Source: Tranzscheliella williamsii (Eukaryota; Basidiomycota; Ustilaginomycetes; Ustilaginales; Ustilaginaceae). From it: a stretch of 64,000 nucleotides of DNA. The position numbers and the translations under genes are program-made. Under the pieces are notes generated by a model, which ran no database searches, was not told the origin of the DNA, and saw nothing but the letters and a program-made list of their open reading frames with translations. Shown here piece by piece: positions 40,411 to 51,550 of the stretch. The stretch spans positions 124,001 through 188,000 of the forward strand of contig JALBYF010000004.1 in the NCBI GenBank assembly GCA_023212725.1. Reading direction: 5' to 3'. Positions within the stretch are counted from its first letter, which is position 1, and each line of letters starts with the position of its first letter.

Positions 40411-43400
40411 TTACGCTTCGTAGATAATGTGCATCGACGTGTCGATGGGAAGGGGATGTTCGGTGCCGTGGTTGCTAATGAAGAAAGGGAGCTGCTCGCC
40501 GGGCGCCGGCCCGTCCTCCAAGACCTGGGGAGGCGGGCCGGCTGGAGCCATTCTGAGGTCCGCGTGCCTGAAAATCTGTTTGGCGATGGCCGGCAGCGCG
40601 ATCTGCAGGATGCACTGGCTGGGGCGGTCGCCGAGGCCAAGGCGCACCTCGGTCGCATGGTGGTCTTGGAAGCGCTCCGGCTCGTCATACGTCTGCGCAT
40701 CCCGGTACAGAGCGGCAGCAGAAATGTAGATGCCGTCTCCAGCCTGCATGCTCAGCTCGGTCCAGTCGGCCTGAACGAGCGTGGCCGGCTTGACTGCAAA
40801 CTTTGGTGGAGGCGGTGTGATGCTGTTTAGCCGATAGGCCTCCAGGACGCGGTGGCGGATCTCGTCCATAGCCTCAGTGTCGTTCCGCCGCGCCAGAGAA
40901 TGCATGATCTCCAGGTGCTCGCGGTTCTTCTCGTCGAGGAACCACTTTAACGCTTGCAGCAGAACCAGCGAATGCGTGGCAGTCATCGAAATGATCATGC
41001 GGAGGCAATCTTCGGCCAGCTCGCTGCGGTGCTTGCCAGAACCGAGCAGATGGCGGTAGAATTGCTTTGCCATGTCATTGGCAGCAAGGTTGCTAGGGCC
41101 ACCAAGCATGTTGCTGACGCCTTGCACCAGCTCATAAACAGGAGAGAGAATGCCTTCAATGGTATGCAGCCGTGCCAAGAGCAGGACCCGAAGGCGATGG
41201 GTACATGCCTCGTACTGCTTTTCGAGCTGCCATTGGTGGCGGCCAAGGCAGTCATAGGCTCCGTACAGTGCATACGAGAGTGACTGGGCGAGCTCTGCTT
41301 GCAAGTCCTTCGAAGAAACTCCGACGCCGAAGCTGTGGTCGCCTGGGATGGGAAGAGCAAAAAGCGTTGATGTGAAACTCGCCGAAACGGTGTTGATGAT
41401 ATCCAGCACGTCGACCACTCGCTGTCTGCCGGGAATAGCAAACCTGACACTCTTCTCCTTGAGTGACTTCTGTGTATGAACAGTGTAGAATTCTGACAAA
41501 ACGGTTTGCCAGTGGCTGATCGACTGAATGGCCGCGACCATGGTGCTTTCATCGTAGGCCATAGACGGCAAGCAAACAAAGTGGCGTGGGTCTTCCAAGA
41601 CGCGCTTGCTGACCGAGTAAGATGTCACGGTATGCCACTGTCGGGCGTCGGCTGGGATCGAGGTGTCGTATTGTTCCAAAACACCTTTTTCTTTGAGCAT
41701 CGCGGCGGTTTTTGTAGGCACATGAAACGGATAAAGAGCGTAAGTCGAATTGTAAGGAAACTGGCCTGGCAACGTCGACATGATTAGCTTGCCAATTAGC
41801 CCACGGGATCCAGGCTGAGGGACAACGCTGTGTTGGTATCCGCAGCTGGTGAGATTCGAAGTAGAGAAGTCACTCGTGTAGAAGCGATCTCCTCTGGTGA
41901 GCGCAATCGCATCACTGAGGATACCGCGCGACATTGTATATCCGGGACAGAGCCCGCTGCCGGGCATACTAGGTTTTGTTTCCTCCGCCATCAGACCGGG
42001 ATACAGCTCGAGATTGTCAATGTCTCCGTAAAGCGTTTCTGCAGCCACATATACCTTCGGATCTTTATTCCATTCGCTGAAAGAAGCGTAGGTTTTGAGA
42101 CCAAGGTACGACCGGAATTCGTTCAAGGTGCAAAGGGCCCAATCGTTCCTGGCTTTGATAAGCCCTAAAATTTCAATAGGACGAAACCAGCTCGGGTGAC
42201 CGCGGGCCTTGAATGCGCCTGCTACGTCGCAAACGGCAGCCTTGATGACGCTAGCGAGGAGGGCGTCGTCGAACTTTCCTTGATGGTCTCTTTTCCAGTT
42301 ATGGAGCATCCATTGTCCCGGATCTGCCTCATTGTATTTTGCCTTGATTTTAGCAACTGCGGTCAAGAAATGTTGGGAAGAGATTTCTCCAGGCTTCTTC
42401 TGCGGCCACTGATCCTGAAAAAAATTCTCCATCCACTGTTCATCCATCTGTGACACGGCAGCATGCCATCGGTACAGAACAGAGAACTCAGCCGCAACCG
42501 AGTTGCCAGTTCCTCGAGCAACCTTGCGCGGACCGCTAAATTCGGCGATCACTTTGAGCGGGTCGACGTACCACTCTGAGTCGTTAATGTTTAATATTGT
42601 AGGTATATAATCGCGCAGGATGATGTGTAGGAAGAGGCCGCAGTTGACCAGCCTCGCGGTATTAAATAGCTCATCGTCAAGCGCCTGACCTTCCAGCCCG
42701 GCGAATCGTTTTCCTTCGTTTATAGCATATAGTCGTTTTGCAATATAGTTGTGGCTTCGGCTGAAAAGAATGGCCAACGCACCGGTAGCAGGCGGCATGA
42801 TGGCTACACGCCAATCGCCGAAGGCGTCCGCCTTGAGCAAACCAAGGGAGTAAGCTCGCACCTTGTCCTGCTCTTGTTTAGTTGCGCCGTATATGACCTG
42901 AAGGTCAAGATACGATGAATGTTCGTTGATGCTAGAAAGCAGACCAGGCTCACCCGTGGTGGAGAAGATGTCATGAGTGATGATGTTGGCGAAACTGAAT
43001 AACAGAGAACTGATCCCTGAAGGGTGAGTCTGAAACTGGTCTCGTGCCAAAAGCAGGTCGAAGACGGTGCCAGGATCCGGAAGGTTGACGGGCTCGGGGT
43101 GGACTCGTTGCACATTTCGCGAGTAGGGCTGATGGGAAGCGCCAAGGTTGGGGTTCTCGATGCTGTTTCCGGAGCCGTCTGGGCTTCGGAACTTGTTCTG
43201 CTTACCCAAGAACGACACCGCTGGATGGGGAAGGTCGCACCAGATGAGGCTGATTAGTGCGTTCGAAAGGGTCCTGCTGATATTAGAACGAACCGGCATG
43301 CTAGCGAGAAGACTGATTACTTGCTCCAGAAGCATTTTGCGGTCATCCTGGCCGTCTCGACTGAAGCCTTTGTTATACGAGTTGGAAGCCTGCCCGAGCA

Positions 43401-43692
43401 GCTTGGCACCGCCGGCAAGTCGGCTCCTGTTTGCCTGACCAACAATGCTCTGGGACGGGTTGAAGGCGCCACCGGCCAGTATCTCAGAGTTACACAAACT
43501 GCGAAGAGGGGGAAATTGCATATTTGCACGAGCGCTTGCCGCAGAAGCCTCGGCTGTTTCGTTTGTGTTGCGCAGTATGTCTGGAGCACTCGCTTCCAGC
43601 TAGCGTTGAGGCACAGGACGAAGTACTGTCAACGACTTGAAGGTGGAATCGCTGGCAAATTGACATGGACTCACCTTCGACATGTTCAGCAT
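40411..43692 (-). CDS. ssp1: Fatty acid dioxygenase-P450 fusion (linoleate diol synthase, Ssp1-like)
   Basis: This protein belongs to the heme peroxidase/P450 fusions (LDS, PpoA) that oxygenate linoleic or oleic acid to hydroperoxides and then isomerise them to oxylipins. In Ustilago maydis the similar Ssp1 is abundant in teliospores. The model has a six-codon first exon (43692-43675), a 75 bp intron with a GTGAGT donor, and exon 2 at 43599-40411, giving 1068 aa. The dioxygenase domain shows the distal heme His in ITHDIF (His215) and the catalytic Tyr and proximal His in YRWHA (Tyr382, His385), at positions close to the Gaeumannomyces enzyme. The C-terminal P450-type domain ends with a heme Cys in GDRPSQC (about Cys1002). 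If exon 1 is wrong, translation could begin at the ATG at 43521 (1036 aa). Catalytic residues look intact. Confidence 0.86.
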
Positions 43693-45383
43693 GACGGGCC
43701 AAAGGATTAGGATGCTTGTAACTGCCGCACACTTGGTTGCCTCAGTGGGAGGAATAATTTGGCCAGCATATGATCGCGTCTCTATATAGGTGTGGGTAAG
43801 GAAGAAGAATCACAGGAAGTTCAAGCTGCCTCTGAACGATCAGCATGGGCAGGAGCACACTATACTCATATTTCTTAGCCCTCAGCAGGCGGAAGGTTAG
43901 ATAGACCGTGAGACAATTTAAATGATGGAGCGGCGGGGCATGGGAAGCCGCATTGGTTGCGGTTTGAAAGAACACGTCCGACCGCCCACACTGCAGGGCG
44001 GCCGCAGATTATACCCTCTTATACCTCGGGATAATTTCAGAGCATACAGTGTACGAATGCTCGGATGCCTGACGACGACTCAGCTACATCTACCACGAGG
44101 ACTGTAGATCGCTACAGTCTGTCAGCTGTTCGAGGGCACCAAACAAACTTCTCTGAACGTCGTTTTTCCAATTCCAGCGGTGACCACAAAGCGAGAAACT
44201 AAAAGACCTATTTGCCGGTGGCAAGGAGAGAACGGCGCTCACCTTGCGTCGACATATTGTTATTAATTTGTGAAGCGGCGGAACGGCCCTATGTCAAGTA
44301 TAGGACCAAAACCTTAAATTTCATGCAGGCAAAGCTGAGGTCGCCTTGCGTAAATCAGGTTCGAGGCTGAAGAGCAACTGGCTCAGCCACAGGACGCAGA
44401 ATCGAGCACTCGTGAACTGACGCTGACTTGTCCACAAACGGCACCACCAAGCCCCTGAGACGCCACCTTGAATCTCACCTCCGGCCATCCGCCATTGCAG
44501 TGGGACTGGTTGGCTGGCCATCGCGAGGCCTTGTTCACAGCGGCATGCAAAATGTATCTACAACGGACGGAACAACGGTTCTCTCACGTCCTGCAGCGTT
44601 GAAAGCGCTGTGAAGCTGCCTAAACAAGTACGCTGAAGGGATTTTCGACTTGTTCATCACAGCTCCTTGTCATCGCTCCGAAATGTCGCATGTGCAGCGC
44701 TTGGTGACATCAACGTTGCTCCTGATCAGCAGTCGTTGAACTCGATCAGCCAGGCGCCAATGGCAGCCAAATAGCAGCTTAAACTGAGAGCAGTACGGAC
44801 GCGGCACGTTAGCAATTGTAGTCGCTACTGTCCAGAGGAGATAGAGGTCCAACAGCTGTGTGTGGATCCATAATGTAACGTGAGCACCCGAGGAGTTCGG
44901 AGCCATGTGAATCGACTCGTGTTGGTCTCGAGTAGAAGCTATGTATGTTAGATTTGGTTCATTTCTACGAGAGTCGAGCGTTACGTTCTCCAGTCACGCG
45001 TGTTGGTGATCTCGACCTCCACTCAATCTCACAACGTGATTCTCTTGAATTGATGGTTCTCGTACCACTCGATTCCATCACTCACTACCCTCCCCCTCAC
45101 ACTTCTCAGACGCTGACCAGAACAACCTTCAGACGTCAAAGCGCACACTAACTACTTCAGGCAGGCGCCGGGGCATCCTGGTCGAGGCTGAACAACTCAA
45201 ACACAGCAGGCTGCAAGTGTCGTCGCTCCTTACCTCTGCATCTTGTCTTTTTCGCCATCGAACCGCTCAAGGCAACCGATAGTGACGCTGCAAGATCCCA
45301 GTTTGGCGCTTTGACCTGTCCCTACCCCTTGCGACTACCCAGACCATCCTTCATCCGGCTCCACTACCTCATTATCGATCACA
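43693..45383. promoter_or_regulatory. Divergent upstream region of the dioxygenase gene and MMS2
   Basis: These 1.7 kb hold no recognisable gene. A long promoter would suit the stage-specific expression known for ssp1. Short open frames at 44428-44613 and 44945-45151 have no domain signal. Confidence 0.4.
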
Positions 45384-46134
45384 ATGGCAAAAAGTAGGTG
45401 GCTTACGTATTTCAGAGGTTCTGCGTCGTCGGCCGAGTCCTGACATCTTGACCGTTGCACGTTGACAATTCGCGCCTGATCAGTTCCACGAAACTTCCGC
45501 CTCCTTGAGGAGCTGGAGAAGGGAGAAAAGGGTATCGGGGATGGAAGCTGTTCCTATGGCCTTGACGATGGGAGCGATCTGAGTAAGTCTCTATCTTCAG
45601 GCCACGCGCGCCTTTGGTGGCTTCGACTGCTAGCTCGCCTGCTGATGTCCATACACTTTCTCATTTTGCATCATTAAGTGATGTCCAACTGGAACGCCAC
45701 CATTATCGGGCCCGGCCACTCGGTTTTCCAGAACCGAATCTACTCACTCAGCATTCACTGCGGTCCCGGGTACCCAGACCAGCCTCCGGAAGTCAGATTT
45801 CAGACCAGGATCAACTTGCCATGCGTAAGAACGGACGGAACCATTGACTATAGCGCTCTGCCGATCTTTGCGCAATGGTCGCGCGAGAGCACGCTCGAGA
45901 CCATTCTTCTCTCCTTGCGAAGGTGAGTATATGCACAACTCCGTTCCCGTCGGTGCACGGAGCACCCAAAGCACTCCTTATCCGACTGAACCGGGTCTGG
46001 CCGAGTTGGAGGAGGCCATGACTAGGTCATTGACACATTCCTTGCTCCACTACATTTTCACTGTCTGTCGCAGGGAAATGGCCTCCCCTGCCAACCGTAA
46101 ACTTCCCCAGCCAGCAGAGGGTGCTGCTTATTGA
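45384..46134 (+). CDS. MMS2: Ubiquitin-conjugating enzyme variant Mms2
   Basis: Mms2 is the catalytically dead E2 partner of Ubc13. Together they build Lys63-linked ubiquitin chains, for example on PCNA for error-free post-replication repair. Four exons (45384-45393, 45484-45582, 45679-45922, 46074-46134) with introns of 90, 96 and 151 bp splice in phase to 137 aa, the length of yeast Mms2. The spliced product reads [20 protein letters not shown], then [32 protein letters not shown] and [13 protein letters not shown], all conserved. As in other UEVs the active-site cysteine position of true E2s is not occupied in an HPN context. The first exon has only ten nucleotides. Confidence 0.96.
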
Positions 46135-46396
46135 AGGTTGTGCGCATATACAGTGTATCGATCGACCTAATGACCATTTAGCATGAGGAGCGTACAGCAA
46201 TTCATGAATCTTTCGAAGCTCCCACTCACAGCTTCATAAGGCGGCAAGATTTTTGAAGCGGCACATTACGTGTGGTCTGTGCAGCCACTGTTGTCTAAGC
46301 CATTTAAGATCCAACCCCTATGCTCCTTCTGACCTGCCCCCAAAGGCTATTCCCTATCTCACCGTCCCTTCGACGTAGGCTGCTACAGCAACAACA

Positions 46397-47869
46397 ATGA
46401 CAGGCCTTGCCATGGAGCCGATGATTCCGTGCGTGATATGTATTGGAAGGTTTGATGCCTTGCCGAGGAAGCCTGGCCTCTGCAAGTCTGTCGTCGAGCA
46501 GTCTCTGGCTGCAGCCTCAGCAAAAATCTTAAGCCACCAATCCTGGTGGAAAATTACTGTCCCCAGAATCGTTATGGTCATCGGCAACAGCGAGACTGTG
46601 CTTGCTCGGTTGGCGGCTACCACGACAAGCAAGCCTTTAGTCATCTTTAATGCCTGGCTGAAGATGGTCCATTACCCGGAGGGACACTGTGTGGACCGAA
46701 TTTCAAGCGCCCCTCAATGCTTTGTCCTCCATCCGTCCAGCAATGAAGTAGATATTCGCTTCGATCTTACAGAGATGGAGAAGCAAGGCTCCGAAGAACC
46801 CTTTGGCAACAATGATGATCTTTGCAGGTGGAAGTGTGATGACGAGTTCGACTGTTATACAACGCTGGAGCTTGTATACACTTGCGCAAGTATTGAGTCA
46901 AGCAGAGCGATCTCTGACACGTCGCATGTGGACCGCGTGACAGCCGCCATGACAGATGGTCTCTGGGCGGACCTCTGCTTCGTTGTCGTTGTGCCGGCGG
47001 ACGCAACGGCTACGGACTACAGTTGCGTATTTGCAGATTCTCGTATCATCGCGAAGAAGTGCAATTGTTTGAACAATGTGGTCGCAAGCGCCCAAGCTGG
47101 TTCCGTCAACGAAGCTCTGCAGCAGCTGAGTCTGTCGAGTGGGGCGGGTGAAACATCTTGGGAAGCGGCCCACGACGTCCTAACCACGCTTAGGGCTACG
47201 CGAGACGACACTGAAGAGCGCACCGCCAACACAGAAGGGTGGCAGCGCGTCACCATGACTTCGGCACCTGTCACTCCGAAGCCGCTGAGCCCACCTGCCT
47301 CGCCTCACATGCCGCCACCTCGTAAGATGAGGTTTGTCCCTGTCCAAGATGTGGCGGTGACCACATTTCGCCGCATGTATCTCTATCTCGAAACTGGCCA
47401 CATCGAATTTGCCAAGCTTACAAGTTCGGTCACGGTTCGCTCCCACCCTTGCAGTGTCAGCCACGGAGAGGACGAAAAGTGTGTCGCCTGCGATCCCGTG
47501 GGATATGGAGCCGGTAGGAGTCAGACTGGCGGCACCGCTTCGCATGCTTTGCCGCCGGCCAGTCCTAAATCGATCTACAAGCTGGCTTTGCGGTTCCAGC
47601 TGGATGACTTACAAGCTCTGGCTTTCGAAGAGATCAAAGCCCAACTGACACCGTCCAACGTCATGGCCGAGCTTTTCAGCTCTTTCACTCTAGCCTACCC
47701 TGAAGTCCAAAGCGCTGAGCTTGCCTTCGCCCTCAAACACTGGGATCAGATAAAATTGCAGCACGACCATGGGCTCGTCGACGTCCTGTGCAAGCGACTC
47801 CAAACTCCGGGCGCGCGCGACGTCTGCCAGCAACTACTCAGCAAGACTTGCGCGATCAGCGCAGAGTAA
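46397..47869 (+). CDS. BTB/POZ-like protein
   Basis: Four hundred and ninety aa, one exon. I see no catalytic motif. A BTB-like fold is suggested by LWADLCFVVVV, FADSRIIAKKCNC, TFRRMYLYLETGHIEF and the C-terminal helical segment SIYKLALRFQLDDLQALAFEEIKAQL. These are the usual strand and helix order of fungal BTB proteins, here interrupted by an insert of about 100 residues that is Ser/Thr/Pro-rich. A first segment (1-150) resembles a degenerate MATH/TRAF-like beta domain but without a clear signature. MATH-BTB proteins can be Cul3 adaptors; that is only a guess here. The call of BTB is moderate because the core is split. Confidence 0.58.
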   Translation: MTGLAMEPMIPCVICIGRFDALPRKPGLCKSVVEQSLAAASAKILSHQSWWKITVPRIVMVIGNSETVLARLAATTTSKPLVIFNAWLKMVHYPEGHCVDRISSAPQCFVLHPSSNEVDIRFDLTEMEKQGSEEPFGNNDDLCRWKCDDEFDCYTTLELVYTCASIESSRAISDTSHVDRVTAAMTDGLWADLCFVVVVPADATATDYSCVFADSRIIAKKCNCLNNVVASAQAGSVNEALQQLSLSSGAGETSWEAAHDVLTTLRATRDDTEERTANTEGWQRVTMTSAPVTPKPLSPPASPHMPPPRKMRFVPVQDVAVTTFRRMYLYLETGHIEFAKLTSSVTVRSHPCSVSHGEDEKCVACDPVGYGAGRSQTGGTASHALPPASPKSIYKLALRFQLDDLQALAFEEIKAQLTPSNVMAELFSSFTLAYPEVQSAELAFALKHWDQIKLQHDHGLVDVLCKRLQTPGARDVCQQLLSKTCAISAE

Positions 47870-48187
47870 CTCTCTACGGCAACACGCTGCCTGCTTACCT
47901 TTTTGACAACGGGCCTCGCACTCGTACATCGTAGCGCTCGCAGTGGAAATCTATACGGCCAAGCACCGTCAAGCATGCAAGCCATCCACCTGAGCCGTTG
48001 TTCGCCTCACGGCGGGACAAACACAAACGCTGGCCCGCTCTTCCTCTGATCTACTTGTTCGTCAACGCCAAAACCAATTCGATCTGTGCCCCTGTCTCGA
48101 TGAATTTTGCGGAGTGTGCTCCAAAGTGTGTGACAACCTCCAAGTGGGACTGTTACAACTGTCAAAACGGAGTAAGGTGGATCTCGC
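47870..48187. other. Convergent 3' intergenic region
   Basis: This 318 bp gap lies between the stops of the BTB-like gene and SHR3. It should hold both 3' UTRs. Nothing else is seen. Confidence 0.5.
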
Positions 48188-48911
48188 TCAGGATGAAGCC
48201 GCTGCTGCTGTAGTGTTTGGGCCGTCGGCAGACTGAATGCGCTCCTTTCGTTTGTCCTCTTGCTCGCGTCTACGTTGGCGTCTGCGGATGCGGGCCTCGT
48301 CCTCCTCGATGCGTTCGCGTTCTTCGAGCCGTTCGCTGTAGTACTGTCCGCTCTGAAGCAGGATGACGCCGACGAGGGCGACGGCGAGGACGGTGTGAGA
48401 GGTGGCGATTTCTCTGAGGGGAGTGAAGACGGCATCCCTTCCGTCAACGGCGCCTGCGCCGGGCGTCGGTGCCTTGGGGGGCAGGGTAGCGAGGCTCGGC
48501 ACAATCTTGTGGTAGTAGACAAGGCCCGCAGCACCGAAAAGGAAGAGCGAGGCGCCGTCGAAGAGCCAGTTGCTCTCGCGTCCGCCGAGCGCCTTGGAAC
48601 AGAGAAGCAGCGTCGCCAGCGTTCCCACTCCGTGCAGGAACCTGCGGAACAGCGGCGTCATGTCCACCATCGTATCTTGGTAATAGGTGTACGCGGTGAC
48701 GATCGAATCGTACGTCACAGGCGCCTGCCAAAGGACGAGATGGTCCGCCGTCCAGTGCATCGACAGAGTGCCTATCAGTCCAGCCCCGCATGCATAGCGG
48801 TATCACAGCGTCAGCTCATCCACTTCATCCAACGGATCGAAACACGTGGTCCGGCGGCTTACCAAGCAGAAACGAGGTTGTCCCTACGATGAGACCTGTC
48901 CGTAAACCCAT
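48188..48911 (-). CDS. SHR3: ER membrane chaperone Shr3 for amino acid permeases
   Basis: Shr3 is an ER protein that prevents aggregation of amino acid permeases and helps package them into COPII vesicles. Two exons (48911-48863 and 48771-48188) across a 91 bp intron give 210 aa, the same length as the yeast protein. The spliced start MGLRTGLIVGTTSFLLGTLSMHWTADHLVLW restores the first membrane span, which exon 2 alone lacks. Three further hydrophobic segments follow (FLHGVGTLATLLLC, WLFDGASLFLFGAAGLVYY, SHTVLAVALVGVILLQSGQYY). The cytosolic C-terminal tail is highly charged (EERERIEEDEARIRRRQRRR), as in the family. Confidence 0.9.
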
Positions 48912-49846
48912 ACTGGAAGCGGTGTACCCCTATTAATAGCAAGGAGCTGCGGAAGCTAGCGAGGTCTTGAGCTTCGACAGCAGAATACGAAGACGGACGT
49001 GGGTCGATGGCACGCAGATGGAGAATGTGAATGTTTAATAATGGGATGTGGAGAGGCCAGCCGATGAGTATGTATGCGACGACGAGCACAGATTCACATT
49101 TCCTGTAAGCGTGAAAGGCGGCTAACGAAGCTTTAACAAACGGACAGTTACCTCTCAGCAAGGGCGTTGATATAATCACGGCATGTTTTTATGGAATCAC
49201 GCAAATTCCCGATCCAGCGCGGTGAGATCTCATCTAGAACAAGGAAGATGATCTCCTACATGGCTTTGAGGGGCAACTCATTGACACTATCGGGATGTCA
49301 CTTGGTTACCGCAGAGGGCCATACGAGAGAGTCTTTGACTCTTGAAAGCATCATGCTCCTTGTTCACGTACTCTGTAGATATCGCACGTTCATGCCTAGT
49401 CATCACAAGTTTGATGTTACATTTGAGTAACGGCCCGCGAATGGGGTGGTGCGCGATCGCTATCGGGAAAATGCGTGAGTCCATAAAAATACGCCGTGAT
49501 TATATCAACCCCCCTCAGCAAAGGCGGATTGGGCCGGACCTAACAGAGAATGTCAGCTTGCGATGCGGCCGATTGTGTAAGCGAGAGGTGAGTGGGGTTC
49601 AGACAAAGGTCTGGAACGCGAGGCTGTCCGGAACGCGAGGCTGGTAAGCGCGAGTGATGAGTGCCTCGTAATGCGTCATCACGCTTTGGGAAATGTAGAT
49701 CCCCAAGCACATCGCTCGCCTTCGGTGTCGCCGCTCACGCATCCGCAGGGCCGCAGCATACCTATCTGTGGGCCCACCATCTCCACTACTACCATCCCTC
49801 TCTCCTCTTTTTGAAGCTGTACCGTACCGCCATCGACCAGCTCACC
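48912..49846. promoter_or_regulatory. Divergent upstream region of SHR3 and the PB1 gene
   Basis: No gene is recognised in these 935 bp. A perfect 14-bp direct repeat GGAACGCGAGGCTG with a 17 bp period occurs at 49613-49626 and 49630-49643, upstream of the PB1 gene. Confidence 0.45.
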
Positions 49847-51241
49847 ATGGCACCGATTCTAAACGTACGTTCCTATCGGTGTTCGCCGTCACAATATGCA
49901 GCTACAGTGACTAACTCGACCCATCCCTTGAATATGCCTGAGTGCAGTTCCACGCCGGCGCTCTTCCGAGCTTTGCTCTCCGGCTCAAGTCTGACGACTC
50001 TCTAGAGAGGTGAGTGGTGCAGTAACGGGCTGTATGATGAGCCCGGCTGGTGAGAGTTCTGATGCTGATCCGTTCGTTAACTTGATGCACAGTCTCAAGT
50101 CTCGTGCAGCAAAGAAGATCCGACTGCAGCTGGACGACGGTATTCCCTTGGTAATAAAGTATGGATGGTCCGGGCAGAACTATGCACTTGAAGACTGTAA
50201 GTGGATCTTGGTTCTCGTTGGATAACGGTCGAACCCTATCTGACGCTCTTTGCTCTTTGGTGTTTGCGCTATTTTCGGAGAACAGCCGATGACTGGGACA
50301 TCTTCCTGGAGCGATTTGGGAACGCTAAAGAAGCTGATCGTAAGTGGCATCGAAAAGAATCTAATGGGTCATGGATAGAGAGACTCATCGGACCGCACCG
50401 TGTCTGCTTTGTCGTCGCATCTCCAGTGTTTCTCGAGTCTCCAGAGATCCCTTCCAAGGAGGATCACTCGGCCGAAGAGGCCCACGACGGCCCTAATGTG
50501 CCCCTGGTGGACGAGAGCACCCTGGTCCACCGCACTCCCGGTCGAGGAAAGAGCGGCGGCGTCAGCATCCACCGCGTCGCCGCTCCCTACATCCCCTCTG
50601 CCGATGACTACAGCGATGCCGGAGGAGTGACCGCCGGTGGACGCGACTCCATCATGTACCCTCCGCCGCGAGAACCTGCAGTGGCCCCCGGCTACAGCAA
50701 GCCTGCTGTGCCCGAGCAGCCCCGACCGAAGCCTACTCGCGACGACGCGCTGTCGACGTACACCTCCAAGACAAAGAAGACCAACCAGACGGTCTCCTCG
50801 ACTCCTTCGCACAAGATCGCCTTCCAAGAATTCCACTCGCAGCTCGGCGTCCGCCTTCTCAAGGGTAGCATCGGTCCGATCCAGGATGTCCCCATGATGC
50901 TCAAGTCGGGCTACCGACACGTCTACGTCAGTCGCAGCTTCGCCCTGGCACACGGCTTTATCCCCAAGGACACCACGCCCGGCACATACGGTTTCAACGG
51001 CATCACCAACCTCGGCAAGTGGCCGGTCCAGGTGGGCTCCAAGGCGGTGCCTTGCACAGTGATGCTGGCGGAGGACAGCTACTTCCCCGTCATTCTTGGC
51101 CGGAGCTTCATGGAGAAGCGAGGCGTGCGCACCGACCCTATCGACATGACCTCGGTCACCTTCATGGACAACGGCGAGCGCGCTGACGTTGAGGTCGTCG
51201 TCGTCCGCGACGAGCACGGAGAGCCTGTTCCCATTCCTTAG
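49847..51241 (+). CDS. PB1-like domain plus degenerate retropepsin-like protein
   Basis: I do not recognise a named family. Exons 49847-49864, 49948-50009, 50093-50196 and 50286-51241 keep phase and give 379 aa; an 87 bp in-frame GTAAGT-CAG segment (50340-50426) may be a further intron, which would give 350 aa. Residues 1-70 resemble a PB1 domain: FHAGALPSFALRLK, LQLDDGIPLVIKYGW and the acidic OPCA-type loop ALEDSDDWDIFLERF. A Pro/Ser-rich linker follows. The C-terminal domain looks like the retropepsin fold: QLGVRLLKGSIGPIQD, YVSRSFALAHGF, WPVQVGSKAVPC and FPVILGRSFME match the strands and the ILGxxFL signature of RVP domains, but the catalytic Asp-Thr/Ser-Gly is absent. It may be a domesticated protease fold used for binding or dimerisation, reminiscent of Ddi1 in layout but inactive. 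Confidence 0.68.
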
Positions 51242-51550
51242 AACGCGCTTCCCAAGATCCCCACTCTGAGCACGCCGCTCTTACGATCCCTGCCAGCTGT
51301 ATATACACCCGAGATCCATGGCTGCCACATACCAGTCGAAAAGGTACGCTGTTCACCAAAGTCTACCTCATTACATGACGGCAAACAGAGTGCGAGAAAC
51401 GCACCAAGGATCGGGGGGGGGGGGTTTCGCCTGCCGTGCATCGCTGGTGTAGAGGTGTACGGCGAGGGCCGAGAAGGGGTATCATGTGCGGGTTGGGACA
51501 AGCACGTTCGCCGGGTTGGGGAAGGGGGCTGGAATGGCTAGATAGAGCCG
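51242..51550. other. Convergent intergenic region with poly-G run
   Basis: This 309 bp gap lies between the stop of the PB1 gene and the stop of a minus-strand ORF. It contains an uninterrupted run of twelve G at 51413-51424 and no other signal. Confidence 0.55.
51413..51424 (+). repeat. Homopolymeric G12 run
   Basis: Twelve consecutive G form a tract able to pair as a quadruplex and prone to sequencing-length error. It lies in a 3' intergenic region. Confidence 0.85.
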
